64,000 bases of DNA from positions 2,480,001 to 2,544,000 of the forward strand of contig NZ_JAGS01000001.1 in the NCBI RefSeq assembly GCF_000526775.1. Reading direction: 5' to 3'. A model generated the notes under the pieces. That model made no database searches. It saw only the letters and a list, made by a program, of their open reading frames with translations, and was not told the DNA's origin. The position numbers were made by a program, and so were the translations under genes. Shown here piece by piece: positions 51,820 to 61,063 of this stretch; within the stretch, counting starts at the first letter, position 1; each line of letters opens with the position of its first letter. The DNA comes from Ruminococcus albus AD2013. Its GTDB lineage: Bacteria; Bacillota; Clostridia; Oscillospirales; Ruminococcaceae.

Positions 51820-52112
51820 TTGCTCTTGAATTTGATAACAGGTTCTTCCTCGTTGCGCTTATACAGCACCAGATTTGAACCTATCACCTGTACTACCTCG
51901 GCATTTATCTTTTCTGCCAGTTCCTCAGCTGCTTCCCTTGCGGTGTACAGCGAGTTATCCAGCACCTTTACCTTTATTATCTCGTGTACCCTGAGATAGT
52001 CGTCTATCTGCGCGGTCTGCGCATCGTTAAGTCCGCCCTTGCCTATCTGGAAAGACGGCTTCATTTTCATAGCTATACTTTTAAGTTCTGCTCTCTGCTT
52101 AGTTGTTATCAT
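51816..52112 (-). CDS. yhbY: YhbY/CRM-domain RNA-binding protein
   Basis: 98 residues, a single CRM domain: TKQRAELKSIAMKMKP, FQIGKGGLND, and VQVIGSNLVLYKRN. It associates with the pre-50S ribosome in other bacteria. AAAGGACAG precedes the ATG; overlaps nadD. Confidence 0.92.
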   Translation of the reverse strand: MITTKQRAELKSIAMKMKPSFQIGKGGLNDAQTAQIDDYLRVHEIIKVKVLDNSLYTAREAAEELAEKINAEVVQVIGSNLVLYKRNEEEPVIKFKSK

Positions 52113-52148
52113 ATTCTGTCCTTTCGGTTTTATAAAATTCTGACGGTA

Positions 52149-52727
52149 TTATCTTGCCGCCAGCTTTTCTTCAAGCTGTTTAAGTGCGTTTGCCCTGTGA
52201 GATACGGCATTCTTTTCCTCAGCGGGTATCTGGGCGAAGCTTCTGCCCTCGTACATGAATATAGGGTCATAGCCGAAGCCGTTCTCACCTACGGGCGCAC
52301 GGTTTATGGTGCCGTATACCCTGCCCTCTACGCATATCTCACTGCCGTCGGTATCAATAAAATGTATGGTGCATACAAAGTGGGCTCCCCTTTTGTCATC
52401 GGGTACATCTTCCATCTTTTTAAGAAGATAAAGGCTTCTCTCCATGTCGTTATCGATGCCGCCGTACCTCGCCGAGTATACTCCCGGCTCGCCGTTCAGG
52501 GCATCAACGGAAAGACCGCTGTCGTCTGCCAGTACAGCACAGCCAAGTGCCTTGTATGCCGCTCTCGCTTTCAGTGCGGAGTTCTCCGCAAAAGTAGTGC
52601 CTGTTTCCTCGACTTCAAGGTCAAGCCCCGCTTCGGACTGACTCATGACTTCATATCCGTGCTTTTCCAGTATCTGCTTATATTCTCTTATTTTGCCCTT
52701 ATTGTTGCTTGCTATTACAAGTTTCAT
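52149..52727 (-). CDS. rdgB: XTP/dITP diphosphatase (RdgB/HAM1)
   Basis: 193 residues from the ATG at 52727, where the family start MKLVIASNNKGKIREYK lies; the frame is open 37 codons further, overlapping the upstream gene, and has no better site. ADDSGLSVDAL, YSARYGG, and GFGYDPIF are intact. It removes non-canonical purine nucleotides. The ribosome site (GGAAGTGA) is modest. Confidence 0.94.
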   Translation of the reverse strand: MKLVIASNNKGKIREYKQILEKHGYEVMSQSEAGLDLEVEETGTTFAENSALKARAAYKALGCAVLADDSGLSVDALNGEPGVYSARYGGIDNDMERSLYLLKKMEDVPDDKRGAHFVCTIHFIDTDGSEICVEGRVYGTINRAPVGENGFGYDPIFMYEGRSFAQIPAEEKNAVSHRANALKQLEEKLAAR

Positions 52728-52752
52728 TATTTCACTTCCGCTCTTATTTCTG

Positions 52753-53205
52753 TTATCCGACGATATTATAAAGCTCGTTCCACCTGATATCTCCCGATCT
52801 GAGTTTATCCATGAACTCATCAAGGGTACATTCTTCATGGGTCACATTTTCAGATCTGTCCTGGATCCTCGGCAGTACCGCTATTTTGTGTATTGGTGAT
52901 GCCTTGAGATAAAACGCAAGTATCTCTTTTACAGTTTTCTCCCATTCGGGAACGACATATATCCACGGACTGCCTTTATCCGCAATATCAAAGAAACTCT
53001 GTTCAAGGAATATATCATCTGTCAGCCATGCAAGATACCATACACCTGTCAGCTTATCGGCAGCTTCAAAGTGATAGTACTCATCATACATGGCATCAGA
53101 AGTTTCTTTCCTGATATGGCTCTCAAATCTTACTTTCGGTAAGTTCTTCGGTATCTCGCGCCTTTTCTGTTCACGGCAGATCACTCCGAAGTCTATCAGT
53201 ATCAT
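52753..53205 (-). CDS. Conserved protein of unknown function
   Basis: 150 residues, no signal peptide or membrane helix. Features are VWYLAWLTDD, SPWIYVVPEWEKTVKEILAFYL and an end DIRWNELYNIVG, aromatic-rich as in some immunity-like or SUKH-like proteins, but no family can be claimed. CAGGAG precedes the ATG. It sits between ftsY and rdgB, where no such gene is usual, and may be an insertion in the housekeeping series. Confidence 0.75.
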   Translation of the reverse strand: MILIDFGVICREQKRREIPKNLPKVRFESHIRKETSDAMYDEYYHFEAADKLTGVWYLAWLTDDIFLEQSFFDIADKGSPWIYVVPEWEKTVKEILAFYLKASPIHKIAVLPRIQDRSENVTHEECTLDEFMDKLRSGDIRWNELYNIVG

Positions 53206-53218
53206 TCAAATGCTCCTG

Positions 53219-54124
53219 TTATTCAAACAGCGCATCGACAAAATCCTTTGCTATAAACGGCTGGATATCGTCTATCTTTTCGCCTACGGTAACAAGTTTT
53301 ACAGGTATCTTCAGGTCATCGCATATGGTAATTACGATACCGCCCTTTGCAGTGCCATCAAGCTTTGTAAGGATTATACCTGTGATATCGGCAGCCTCAT
53401 TGAACTGCTGTGCCTGATTTACTGCGTTCTGTCCTGTGGTAGCATCCAGTGCCAGAAGAACTTCCAGAGCACAGCCCTCAGCCTGCTGATGCACTATCCT
53501 GGATATCTTTTCCAGCTCCTTCATAAGGTTCTTCTTGTTGTGGAGACGTCCTGCGGTATCGCAGATAACTACATCGGCATTTCTTGCCTTGGCAGCTGTC
53601 AGTGCATCGAATACTACTGCCGCAGGGTCAGAGCCCTCCTTGTGCTTGATAAGCTCAACGCCTGCACGATCTGTCCATACTTCCAGCTGATCTATAGCTG
53701 CGGCACGGAAAGTATCGGCTGCTGCCACGATAACGTGCTTACCCTCGTTTTTCAGCTGATTTGCCAGCTTGCCTATGGTTGTGGTCTTGCCTACGCCATT
53801 AACGCCGATGACCAGTATAACAGATGGTACGGTTGACATATCCAGAGGCTGTTCCTCGCCCAGCATCTCAGCGATAACGTCTTTCAGTATATCCTTTATC
53901 TGTGTAGGGTCGGTGATACCCTTCTGCTTAACGTAATCGCGCACTCTGTCGCATATCTTCATCGAGGTATTGACACCTATATCGGAGAGGATAAGTGTTT
54001 CTTCCAGTTCTTCAAACAGATCTTCGTCTATCTTTGTAAATGCATGGAGCAGTCTTTCTATCCTGCCCATCATCGATTCCTTTGTCTTTCTCAGACCGTT
54101 TTTCAGTTTTTCAAAAAATCCCAT
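53219..54124 (-). CDS. ftsY: Signal recognition particle receptor FtsY
   Basis: 301 residues, NG domain only with a very short N-terminus. G1 GVNGVGKT (107-114), DTFRAAA (137-143), DTAGRL, TKLDGTAKGG. It receives the SRP-ribosome complex at the membrane. AAAGGGG precedes the ATG. The usual smc-ftsY pair is here separated by a NUDIX gene. Confidence 0.96.
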   Translation of the reverse strand: MGFFEKLKNGLRKTKESMMGRIERLLHAFTKIDEDLFEELEETLILSDIGVNTSMKICDRVRDYVKQKGITDPTQIKDILKDVIAEMLGEEQPLDMSTVPSVILVIGVNGVGKTTTIGKLANQLKNEGKHVIVAAADTFRAAAIDQLEVWTDRAGVELIKHKEGSDPAAVVFDALTAAKARNADVVICDTAGRLHNKKNLMKELEKISRIVHQQAEGCALEVLLALDATTGQNAVNQAQQFNEAADITGIILTKLDGTAKGGIVITICDDLKIPVKLVTVGEKIDDIQPFIAKDFVDALFE

Positions 54125-54163
54125 TATTACAAACCCCTTTCGGTAATTATTTATTTGACTTGG

Positions 54164-54613
54164 TCAGCCTATGATCGCCTTCCATTCGCCGTCCTCAATG
54201 ATATATCTGAACTCTGAAAGATTATCCGAATTCATAACTTCCAGAAGTTCTTCAAAATCATCGACGGTGTTTATCTCGGAAAGTCTGCTGTACTCGACCC
54301 ATTCCATTCTGCCCTCATCGGAGGATACCACCTCACCCGAGAACTTTGTCGCCTTGTACAGCATGACGATATAGCGTCCGCCCTCTATCGGGAACTGCTT
54401 TACTCCCACAAGTTTCGGCTCATATATATCGAGCCCTGTTTCTTCTTTCATTTCGCGTATCACCGCATCCACAAAGGACTCGCCATTTTCAACGTGTCCC
54501 CCGGGGAGAGTGTAGCCTTTCCAGTCAGCTTTTACCCTGTCCTGCAAAAGTACCCTGCTGCCGTCCTCGATAAGGCACAGCACAGTGAACTCCGCGTTCT
54601 CGGTTCTTCTCAT
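54164..54613 (-). CDS. NUDIX hydrolase
   Basis: 149 residues. The Nudix box is GGHVENGESFVDAVIREMKE plus ETGL (about 37-60), complete. It resembles the MutT/8-oxo-dGTP branch (LPGGH). The substrate is not certain. AGGCGG precedes the ATG; nine bases after smc. Confidence 0.9.
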   Translation of the reverse strand: MRRTENAEFTVLCLIEDGSRVLLQDRVKADWKGYTLPGGHVENGESFVDAVIREMKEETGLDIYEPKLVGVKQFPIEGGRYIVMLYKATKFSGEVVSSDEGRMEWVEYSRLSEINTVDDFEELLEVMNSDNLSEFRYIIEDGEWKAIIG

Positions 54614-54622
54614 ATGTACCGC

Positions 54623-57600
54623 CTATTCAACATCTCCGCTGCCCAGGATAGAAGTCTGACCCGCGTTCATTTTCAGCAGTTTTGATATACCTTTCTCCTG
54701 CATGGTAACGCCGTATAGAACATCGGCTTCTTCCATGGTGCCGCGTCTGTGGGTAATTGTTATGAACTGCGTCTTATCCGTCAGCCTGTGGAGATACTGG
54801 GCGTACCTCGTAACGTTGACATCATCAAGTGCCGCCTCTATCTCATCCAGCAGACAGAACGGTGCGGGAGAATATTTAAGTATGGCAAAGTATATTGCCA
54901 CCGCCGCCAGCGACTGTTCTCCGCCCGACAGAGACATAAGGCTCGTGATAACTTTTCCGGGAGGCTGTACGCTTATCTCGATTCCGCATTCAAGCACATT
55001 TTCGGGGTCTGTGAGTATCAGCTCGCCGTTTCCGCCGCCGAAAAGCTCCTTGAATATACCGCTGAAATTATTGTTTATCGTTTCAAAGCTCTGCATGAAT
55101 ACCGACTTCATCTTCTCGGTGAGTTCTTCTATCATCTTGCAGAGTTCTTCCTTTGAAACGTTCACATCATTCAGCTGTGCCGAGAGGAAATCGTATCTCT
55201 CACGGACTTCTGCATACTCCTCTATCGCCCCGAGATTGACACTTCCCAGTGCGCGTATCTTGTTTTTAAGCTCTGCCAGATGTTTCTCCGCTTCGGTCAT
55301 ATCCTCAACGGGCTGTGCCTTTTCTGCGGCTGTGCTTCTGGTCAGTTCATACTCGTCCCACAGCTTGTTCACCAGCTTGTCGAAATCCGCTGTAAGGGCG
55401 GTTTTACGTTCCTCACCGCGGCTTAACTGTGCCGCAAGAGTTTCCTTTTCCTCAAGCTTGTTCTTCTGTGATGCTCTCAGCTTTTCGGCACTGTCGGAAT
55501 ACTCCCGCTGTTTTCTGCGGGCTTCCTCCATATCGTCTTTCAGCTTTACCGCAAGGGCTTCGCTATCCTTTATCTTCTGCTTTATAACTTCGATATCGGC
55601 ATTCTTGCCCTTTATCTTTTCCTTTTCGCTCTCTATCTCAATAGCCAGCTTGCCGCCGTCGCTGTCGCGGTCGGTGATGGTCTTTTCAAGGCTTGCTATC
55701 GACTCCTTGCAAGCTTCAATATCCTTTGCAAGCTCCGCGCCCTTTACACGCAGTTCGGAAAGTTCTCCGCTTATCTCATTCCTGCGGGATTTAAGCTTTT
55801 CCTGCTCCTCCTGCGAACCTGCCAGCTCTGCTTCCTTTTCGAGTATCTTCTTATCCACCTCGGCAGTGTCTTTCAGGGTCTTGTCAAGCTCCTTATCAGC
55901 CTGTTCACCCTTTTCGCGGAGTTTCTTCTCCTCCTCGCCGCTGTCGGAAAGTATCTTTTCATAGCTTTCAGCCAGACCGCTTACCCGCTTTATCTCAGCT
56001 TCAAGGCGTATGCAATCACCGTTAAGTTCGGTGAGCTTTTCCTTTACGCCCTCGATATCTGCCGCCATTTTGCCGACTTCGTTTGTGAGCTTTTCCTTTT
56101 CCTCAGCCGCGGAAGAACGCTCTGCTTCAAGTTTGCCGCGCTTGGCTTCAAGGTCGTTTATCTCGTTCTTTCGAGTGAGTATGCCCGTGCTTTTCGAGGT
56201 GCTTCCGCCCGTATACGAACCGCCGGCATTTACCACCTGACCGTCAAGAGTGACTATCTTGAACTTGTAGCCGTAAGCCTTTGCTATACGTGAAGCCGAA
56301 TCTATATCCTCTGCTATGCATATCCTGCCCAGCAGACTGCGGACTATGCCCTCGTAATTTTTATCGTATGTGACGATATCACAGCCCAGTGCCACAAAAC
56401 CGTCTTCATTTGAAAGCCTGTCATTTTCAAGCCTGTTCCCTCTCACCGAGGTTATGGGCAGGAATGTCGCTCTGCCTGCCTTGCTTTCTTTCAAAAGGCG
56501 TATGCCGCGTTTTGCAGAATCCTCGTTTTCAACAACTATATTCTGTAATGCACCGCCCAGTGCGGTTTCAACTGCAACGGAATACTCGCTCTTAACGCCC
56601 ACAAGCTGTGCCACCGTTCCGCAGACACCGCTTATGCGACCCTGCTTTACAGCGTTCATTATATGCTTTACCGCATAGCCGAAACCCTCCATAGAGCGTT
56701 CAAGATCTTTGAGTATGTTCAGACGTGAGTTTATCTCCGTGAGTTTGCTGTCCGCCTGTGCGAAAGTGCTTACTGCGCTATCCAGTTTTTCACGGCGCTT
56801 TTCAAGCAGTTTTGTCATGCCGCCCAAAACGTTTTCCTTTTCAGACTTCGCGTCCTGCTTTTCGCTCTGCTGTTTTTTCAGCTTTGCCAGTTCCTTGTCG
56901 GCTAGTTCCTTATTTTTGACGTTCTCTGCGTTGTCCTCTGCAAGTTCTGCCAGTCTTTCGGCGGTTTCCTGTATGGTATTTTTAAGGCTCTCCGCCGTGA
57001 AGCTCAGCCTTGATTTTTCCAGATAAGCCGCGCTTATTGCGGAATTTACTTCGCTTACTGCCTTATCAGATTCGTCAGCCTCGTTCAACAGTCTGTCAAA
57101 TTCCTTTTCCTTTTCAGTGACAGCTTCTGCGGCTTCCGTCTGCTTTTTGCCAAGGGTTTCCAGTTCTTCCCTGCGCTGTTTAAGCTCCGATTCAAGAAAG
57201 TATTTATCCGCCCGGGAGTTTTCTATCTGCTCCTTCAGCTTTGAAATATTTTCCTCAATATGAGCTATGTCGTTCTCGCATACAGCTATATCAGCTTCGC
57301 CGCCCCTTGCGGAAAGCTCTGCTTCGTGTATCTGCTCGGATATATCGTCGGCATTTGCCGCACTTTCCGCACTGCTTCGCAGGTCTTTTTCTATCTGTGC
57401 TTCGGCTTCTGCCAGTTCGGCGCTGAGACTTTCGTACTGCTCTTTCAGCAGAGCGATGCGCTCATCGTTCTCTGCCAGTTTTGCGCGGTACTGCTCCAGC
57501 TTTGTCACCCAGACAGATACTTCAAGTGCTGTTTTTTCATCGTCCAGCACCTTGAACTTCTTAGCCTTTTCGCACTGCTTTTCAAGAGGTCCGATACGCG

Positions 57601-58198
57601 CTTCAAGTTCGGCTATGATATCGTTAAGGCGGGCTATATTGTCCTCCGCATCGATAAGCTTGCGCTCAGCCTCCTGCTTTTTATAGCGGAATTTCGCAAC
57701 GCCCGCAGCTTCCTCGAAGATCTCTCTCCTGTCACTGCCCTTGCCGTTTACGATATCCGCGATACGTCCCTGACCGACTATGGAATAGCCGTCCTTTCCG
57801 AGACCCGTATCCATGAACAGTTCGTTTACGTCTTTAAGACGAACAGGACTGCCGTTTATAAGATATTCGCTGTCGCCGTTTTTATAGAGCTTTCTCGTCA
57901 CCGACACCATTTCGCTGTCAACGCCGAGGGCTCCGTCCTCATTATCTATGGTAAGTGTCACCTGTGCAAATGGCGACTCTTTCCTTGTGGCACAGCCGTG
58001 GAAAATAACGCCTGCCATCTTCTCGCCGCGGAGCGCCTTTGAGGACTGCTCGCCCATTACCCAGCGCATGGCATCGGAGATATTGCTCTTTCCCGAACCG
58101 TTGGGACCTACCACGGCAGTTATGCCCTTGCCGAAGGTCAGCACTGTCTTATCGGGGAAGGATTTGAATCCCTGCAATTCCAGACCACGCAGATACAT
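54623..58198 (-). CDS. smc: Chromosome segregation protein SMC
   Basis: 1191 residues. N-terminal ATPase half with GPNGSGKS (31-38), coiled coil about 170-500, hinge about 505-665 (ISGVCGTVAQLVGV, GGRATFLP-like AGRATFLPIT), second coiled coil to about 1020, and C-terminal half with LSGGEQSLAA and LLDEIEAALDD. It forms the bacterial condensin with ScpA and ScpB. AAAGGCGGTG precedes the ATG. In line with ftsY downstream. Confidence 0.97.
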   Translation of the reverse strand: MYLRGLELQGFKSFPDKTVLTFGKGITAVVGPNGSGKSNISDAMRWVMGEQSSKALRGEKMAGVIFHGCATRKESPFAQVTLTIDNEDGALGVDSEMVSVTRKLYKNGDSEYLINGSPVRLKDVNELFMDTGLGKDGYSIVGQGRIADIVNGKGSDRREIFEEAAGVAKFRYKKQEAERKLIDAEDNIARLNDIIAELEARIGPLEKQCEKAKKFKVLDDEKTALEVSVWVTKLEQYRAKLAENDERIALLKEQYESLSAELAEAEAQIEKDLRSSAESAANADDISEQIHEAELSARGGEADIAVCENDIAHIEENISKLKEQIENSRADKYFLESELKQRREELETLGKKQTEAAEAVTEKEKEFDRLLNEADESDKAVSEVNSAISAAYLEKSRLSFTAESLKNTIQETAERLAELAEDNAENVKNKELADKELAKLKKQQSEKQDAKSEKENVLGGMTKLLEKRREKLDSAVSTFAQADSKLTEINSRLNILKDLERSMEGFGYAVKHIMNAVKQGRISGVCGTVAQLVGVKSEYSVAVETALGGALQNIVVENEDSAKRGIRLLKESKAGRATFLPITSVRGNRLENDRLSNEDGFVALGCDIVTYDKNYEGIVRSLLGRICIAEDIDSASRIAKAYGYKFKIVTLDGQVVNAGGSYTGGSTSKSTGILTRKNEINDLEAKRGKLEAERSSAAEEKEKLTNEVGKMAADIEGVKEKLTELNGDCIRLEAEIKRVSGLAESYEKILSDSGEEEKKLREKGEQADKELDKTLKDTAEVDKKILEKEAELAGSQEEQEKLKSRRNEISGELSELRVKGAELAKDIEACKESIASLEKTITDRDSDGGKLAIEIESEKEKIKGKNADIEVIKQKIKDSEALAVKLKDDMEEARRKQREYSDSAEKLRASQKNKLEEKETLAAQLSRGEERKTALTADFDKLVNKLWDEYELTRSTAAEKAQPVEDMTEAEKHLAELKNKIRALGSVNLGAIEEYAEVRERYDFLSAQLNDVNVSKEELCKMIEELTEKMKSVFMQSFETINNNFSGIFKELFGGGNGELILTDPENVLECGIEISVQPPGKVITSLMSLSGGEQSLAAVAIYFAILKYSPAPFCLLDEIEAALDDVNVTRYAQYLHRLTDKTQFITITHRRGTMEEADVLYGVTMQEKGISKLLKMNAGQTSILGSGDVE

Positions 58199-58239
58199 TA
58201 TTTTTCACCGCCTTTCCTAATTTTCTTTACCTAGTTGAT

Positions 58240-58683
58240 CTATCTTATATCGTATACAAATACAAGATATTTATCATCGCTCCACGGATCTATACTCATA
58301 CCGTAGAGTGTCTTTTTATCTTCCGTCGAGAGGATCACACTCAGGTTTATATCTGTTTTCAGCATACTCTCCATGGCGTATTTTGCATCAAGTATCTTTA
58401 TGCCTGCGATATGGTTTTCAAGCCACAGATACCACACCTGTCCTGTTTCCAGCTTTAAAACATCGATAAGCTTCAACGCCAGAGTTTCCTCGTTATCGTA
58501 AGTTATTGTTATATCGGGTTCTTTTTCATCGTCATAGAACCCTGCTGTTTTCAGCACACGTGCATCGTATCTGTTGAGTTCATCAAAGCCAAGCACCTCG
58601 ACACCTTCGAGCTTTGAAAGATGTTCTTCTGTCTTTTTCAGTGCTTTCCTGAATTCTGCTAATTCTCTGTCATTCATGATCAT
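58240..58683 (-). CDS. Protein of unknown function
   Basis: 147 residues from the ATG at 58683, with AAGGGTG six bases upstream; the longer frame overlaps the radical-SAM gene. The first 35 residues form a charged helix; then strands such as DITITYDNEETLALKL, VWYLWLENHIAGIKIL, and KYLVFVYDIR. No membrane part. No family recognised. It lies between the radical-SAM gene and smc, where no such gene is usual. Confidence 0.75.
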   Translation of the reverse strand: MIMNDRELAEFRKALKKTEEHLSKLEGVEVLGFDELNRYDARVLKTAGFYDDEKEPDITITYDNEETLALKLIDVLKLETGQVWYLWLENHIAGIKILDAKYAMESMLKTDINLSVILSTEDKKTLYGMSIDPWSDDKYLVFVYDIR

Positions 58684-58702
58684 GGTATCACCCTTCCGGC
58701 AT

Positions 58703-59950
58703 TCAGAACCATCGTTCATGCATACTTTGCATAAACTCCTTTGTTATAGGATATCCGCTCGCATCGCCTATGACGCTGTCGATGCCGCAGTGCGGACATA
58801 GCGCCGTCCCTTCGCTCTCGTTCAGATAGTTGGTTATCTCATCGGGTGTGAATATCTCACAGCAGTAAAAGCACCCGCATTTTTTGCTTTTGCCCAGCTG
58901 TTTCCTGTTGTATATACTGAACTTATGCGCCGCAGTCACATCATCAATGAGCCTTACCTCATAAAGCCCAAGCTCCTTATCCTCGGTTATCTTCACTTTT
59001 ATACCGTGCTTTTCAAAGCCCTGTATATTAGCCTTTTTCTGACCGACCGCCTTACTTATGCAGCCCTTGCCCACGGCGAAAGTCACACGCATATCCTTTG
59101 AAGAAGCGCCTTGACTGTTTGCATCATGCAGAGCGCTCTCCATTTTTATTAGATATATCCTGTTTTCGCAAAGTTCCCTGAAAGCGGGGTGGTAGAAACC
59201 TCCCACCATGTCCTTTTCAACGAACTCGCTTGCGTGAAGACCGCACTTTATGACTTTTATTCCCGCTTCCGTGAAAGCCCCAAGCGCCCTTGTTGAGAGC
59301 GACAGAACTTCATCGAAAGACAAGGGCTTATACTCACCGCTTGCAAGTAGTTCCGCAAGACGGGTATGTTTAAGTATAACCACGGGGTATATGCGGACGG
59401 TATCAGGGTGGATAGCCATTATCTCGTTAAAGGTCTCGTCCTCCTGCCGGTGACCGCTTTTGTAAAGCCCCACCATCATTTGCAGACCAAGTTCAAATCC
59501 GTACTCGCGGATAAGCTTGCTTGCCTGTCTTACGTCCTCGGCGGTATGACCTCTCTCGTTGGCTTCAAGCACTTCATCGGACATTGACTGTGCGCCCAGT
59601 TCGATAGAAGTAACGCCGTATTTTTTCAGGATATCCAGCACTTCTCTATTGATATAGTCGGGGCGTGTCGAAAGTCTTATGCCTTTGAACTTTCCATCGC
59701 CAACGAACTTATATGCCGCGCTCAGCAGTTCCAGCATATAGTCTCTGGGTATAGCGGTAAAGCTTCCCCCGAAGAATGCTATCTCGGTATCGCTGATATC
59801 TTTCACCTGACCCAGCGCCTGCATACAGGCGCGTTCAACGTCCTCTTTGTGGGGGAGTTTCTGCTCGCCTGTGATAGTTCGCTGGTCACAGAATGCGCAC
59901 TTATGCGGACAGCCCACATGGGGGACGAATATTGATATGTTACTGTGCAT
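58703..59950 (-). CDS. Radical-SAM protein (Elp3-like, no acetyltransferase part) fused to a CFYC/CPHCG zinc domain
   Basis: 415 residues. The radical-SAM core (about 1-300) binds its [4Fe-4S] cluster through Cys14, Cys18 and Cys21 (CPHKCAFC), with FFGGSFTAI and RPDYI as in Elp3-related enzymes that lie before smc in many Clostridia. From about residue 340 a second domain starts, AAHKFSIYNRKQL, then CGCFYCCEIF (358-367), ALCPHCGIDSVIG (383-395) and FMQSMHERWF. This second part is otherwise a stand-alone small protein in many bacteria. GAGGCG precedes the ATG. Function unknown. Confidence 0.87.
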   Translation of the reverse strand: MHSNISIFVPHVGCPHKCAFCDQRTITGEQKLPHKEDVERACMQALGQVKDISDTEIAFFGGSFTAIPRDYMLELLSAAYKFVGDGKFKGIRLSTRPDYINREVLDILKKYGVTSIELGAQSMSDEVLEANERGHTAEDVRQASKLIREYGFELGLQMMVGLYKSGHRQEDETFNEIMAIHPDTVRIYPVVILKHTRLAELLASGEYKPLSFDEVLSLSTRALGAFTEAGIKVIKCGLHASEFVEKDMVGGFYHPAFRELCENRIYLIKMESALHDANSQGASSKDMRVTFAVGKGCISKAVGQKKANIQGFEKHGIKVKITEDKELGLYEVRLIDDVTAAHKFSIYNRKQLGKSKKCGCFYCCEIFTPDEITNYLNESEGTALCPHCGIDSVIGDASGYPITKEFMQSMHERWF

Positions 59951-60364
59951 TTGTGCGCCTCTTTTCTGTTGGATTATTATTTTAGTGACTGCGGTGGACA
60001 GGGTCGCCCCTCAGCTGCGACTGCGTCGGCCGCGTCCTCGGGTCGAGTCGTCAAAGACGCTGCCGCCGTTGATTTCAGGCGCGTGCGGTCATTCACGCAG
60101 GTAGTTTGTGCGGATATCATGCTTTTGCAGACGCGGTATTTTTCGTGACCGCCCGCGCCTTTATTGGTCAGTAGTTTGCTATGCTCTTATAGTTCGCTAT
60201 GCATTTTGGTTTTGTTCATTGGTGATTGAGGCTCTGCCAACAGTCAACAAAGTTGACTGTGCAAACATCCCGCAAGCCTTTCGCGAAAGGCTTGACCCAA
60301 AGCTCTCCTCCTTGGCATTCTATCCAAAGTACAGCTACGTTGTTGCCCTGCCAATAATTATGAA
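59951..60364. repeat. Non-coding GC-rich intergenic block with palindromes
   Basis: 414 bases between rnc and the radical-SAM gene. The first half (about 59995-60160) is GC-rich and unlike the neighbouring spacers. The second half holds two perfect palindromes: ACAGTCAAC-AAA-GTTGACTGT (60240-60260) and AAGCCTTTCGCGAAAGGCTT (60274-60293). No open frame has a ribosome site. It looks like a dispersed intergenic repeat; on the minus strand the second palindrome could also terminate rnc. Confidence 0.5.
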
Positions 60365-61063
60365 TTATACCTTTATTCCCATGAGTGCCAACGCTTCTTT
60401 AGCCGCATTCTGCTCGGCATTCTTCTTCGACCTGCCTACGCCCTCGCCTATCACGTTGTTGTTCAGCTTCACCTGTACCGTGAATCTCTTGTCATGGTCG
60501 GGACCTTCCTCGCCCTTTAAATAATACTCCACTTTTTCCTCGGGATTGCGCTGGATTATCTCCTGCAATACTGTCTTGTAGTCGTGGAACGTATCTGTGT
60601 GAGCAGGATTCAGATCCTTGGGCAGAAAGTTCATTATGTGCTTTCTTGCCGCTTCAATGCCGCCATCCAGATATATCGCTGCTATCACAGCTTCCATCGC
60701 ATCGGATACTATTGAGGCACGCTCTCTGCCGCCTGTCAGCTCCTCTCCCTTGCCGAGGAATATGTACTTGCCAAGCTCTATCTTGTGCGAAAACTCAAAC
60801 AGTGCTTTCTCGCATACCAGTGATGCTCTAAGCTTTGTAAGCTCACCCTCGGGCAGATGCTTGAAATGCTCGAAGATGTGGTCGGATACTACTATCGAAA
60901 GCACCGAATCTCCCAGAAATTCAAGACGCTCGTTGCTGTGGCGCTGTTTCTTGTTCTCGTTGGCAAAGCTTGAATGTGACAGTGCTTCATACAGCAGTTT
61001 CTCGTTTTTAAAATGGTAGCCTATCTTCTTCTGAAAAGCTTCCAGACACTTCTGCTCGTCCAT
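60365..61063 (-). CDS. rnc: Ribonuclease III
   Basis: 232 residues. Catalytic signature ERLEFLGDSVL (45-55), later DAMEAVIAAIYLDGG; double-stranded RNA-binding domain about 158-230 ending KKNAEQNAAKEAL. It processes rRNA and structured mRNA. The ATG overlaps the plsX stop by one base (TAATG). Confidence 0.95.
   Translation of the reverse strand: MDEQKCLEAFQKKIGYHFKNEKLLYEALSHSSFANENKKQRHSNERLEFLGDSVLSIVVSDHIFEHFKHLPEGELTKLRASLVCEKALFEFSHKIELGKYIFLGKGEELTGGRERASIVSDAMEAVIAAIYLDGGIEAARKHIMNFLPKDLNPAHTDTFHDYKTVLQEIIQRNPEEKVEYYLKGEEGPDHDKRFTVQVKLNNNVIGEGVGRSKKNAEQNAAKEALALMGIKV

Noticed and set aside
60240..60293. Attachment site or tRNA remnant
   Set aside because: Palindromes only; no clover-leaf, no integrase gene and no duplicated att-like core nearby.
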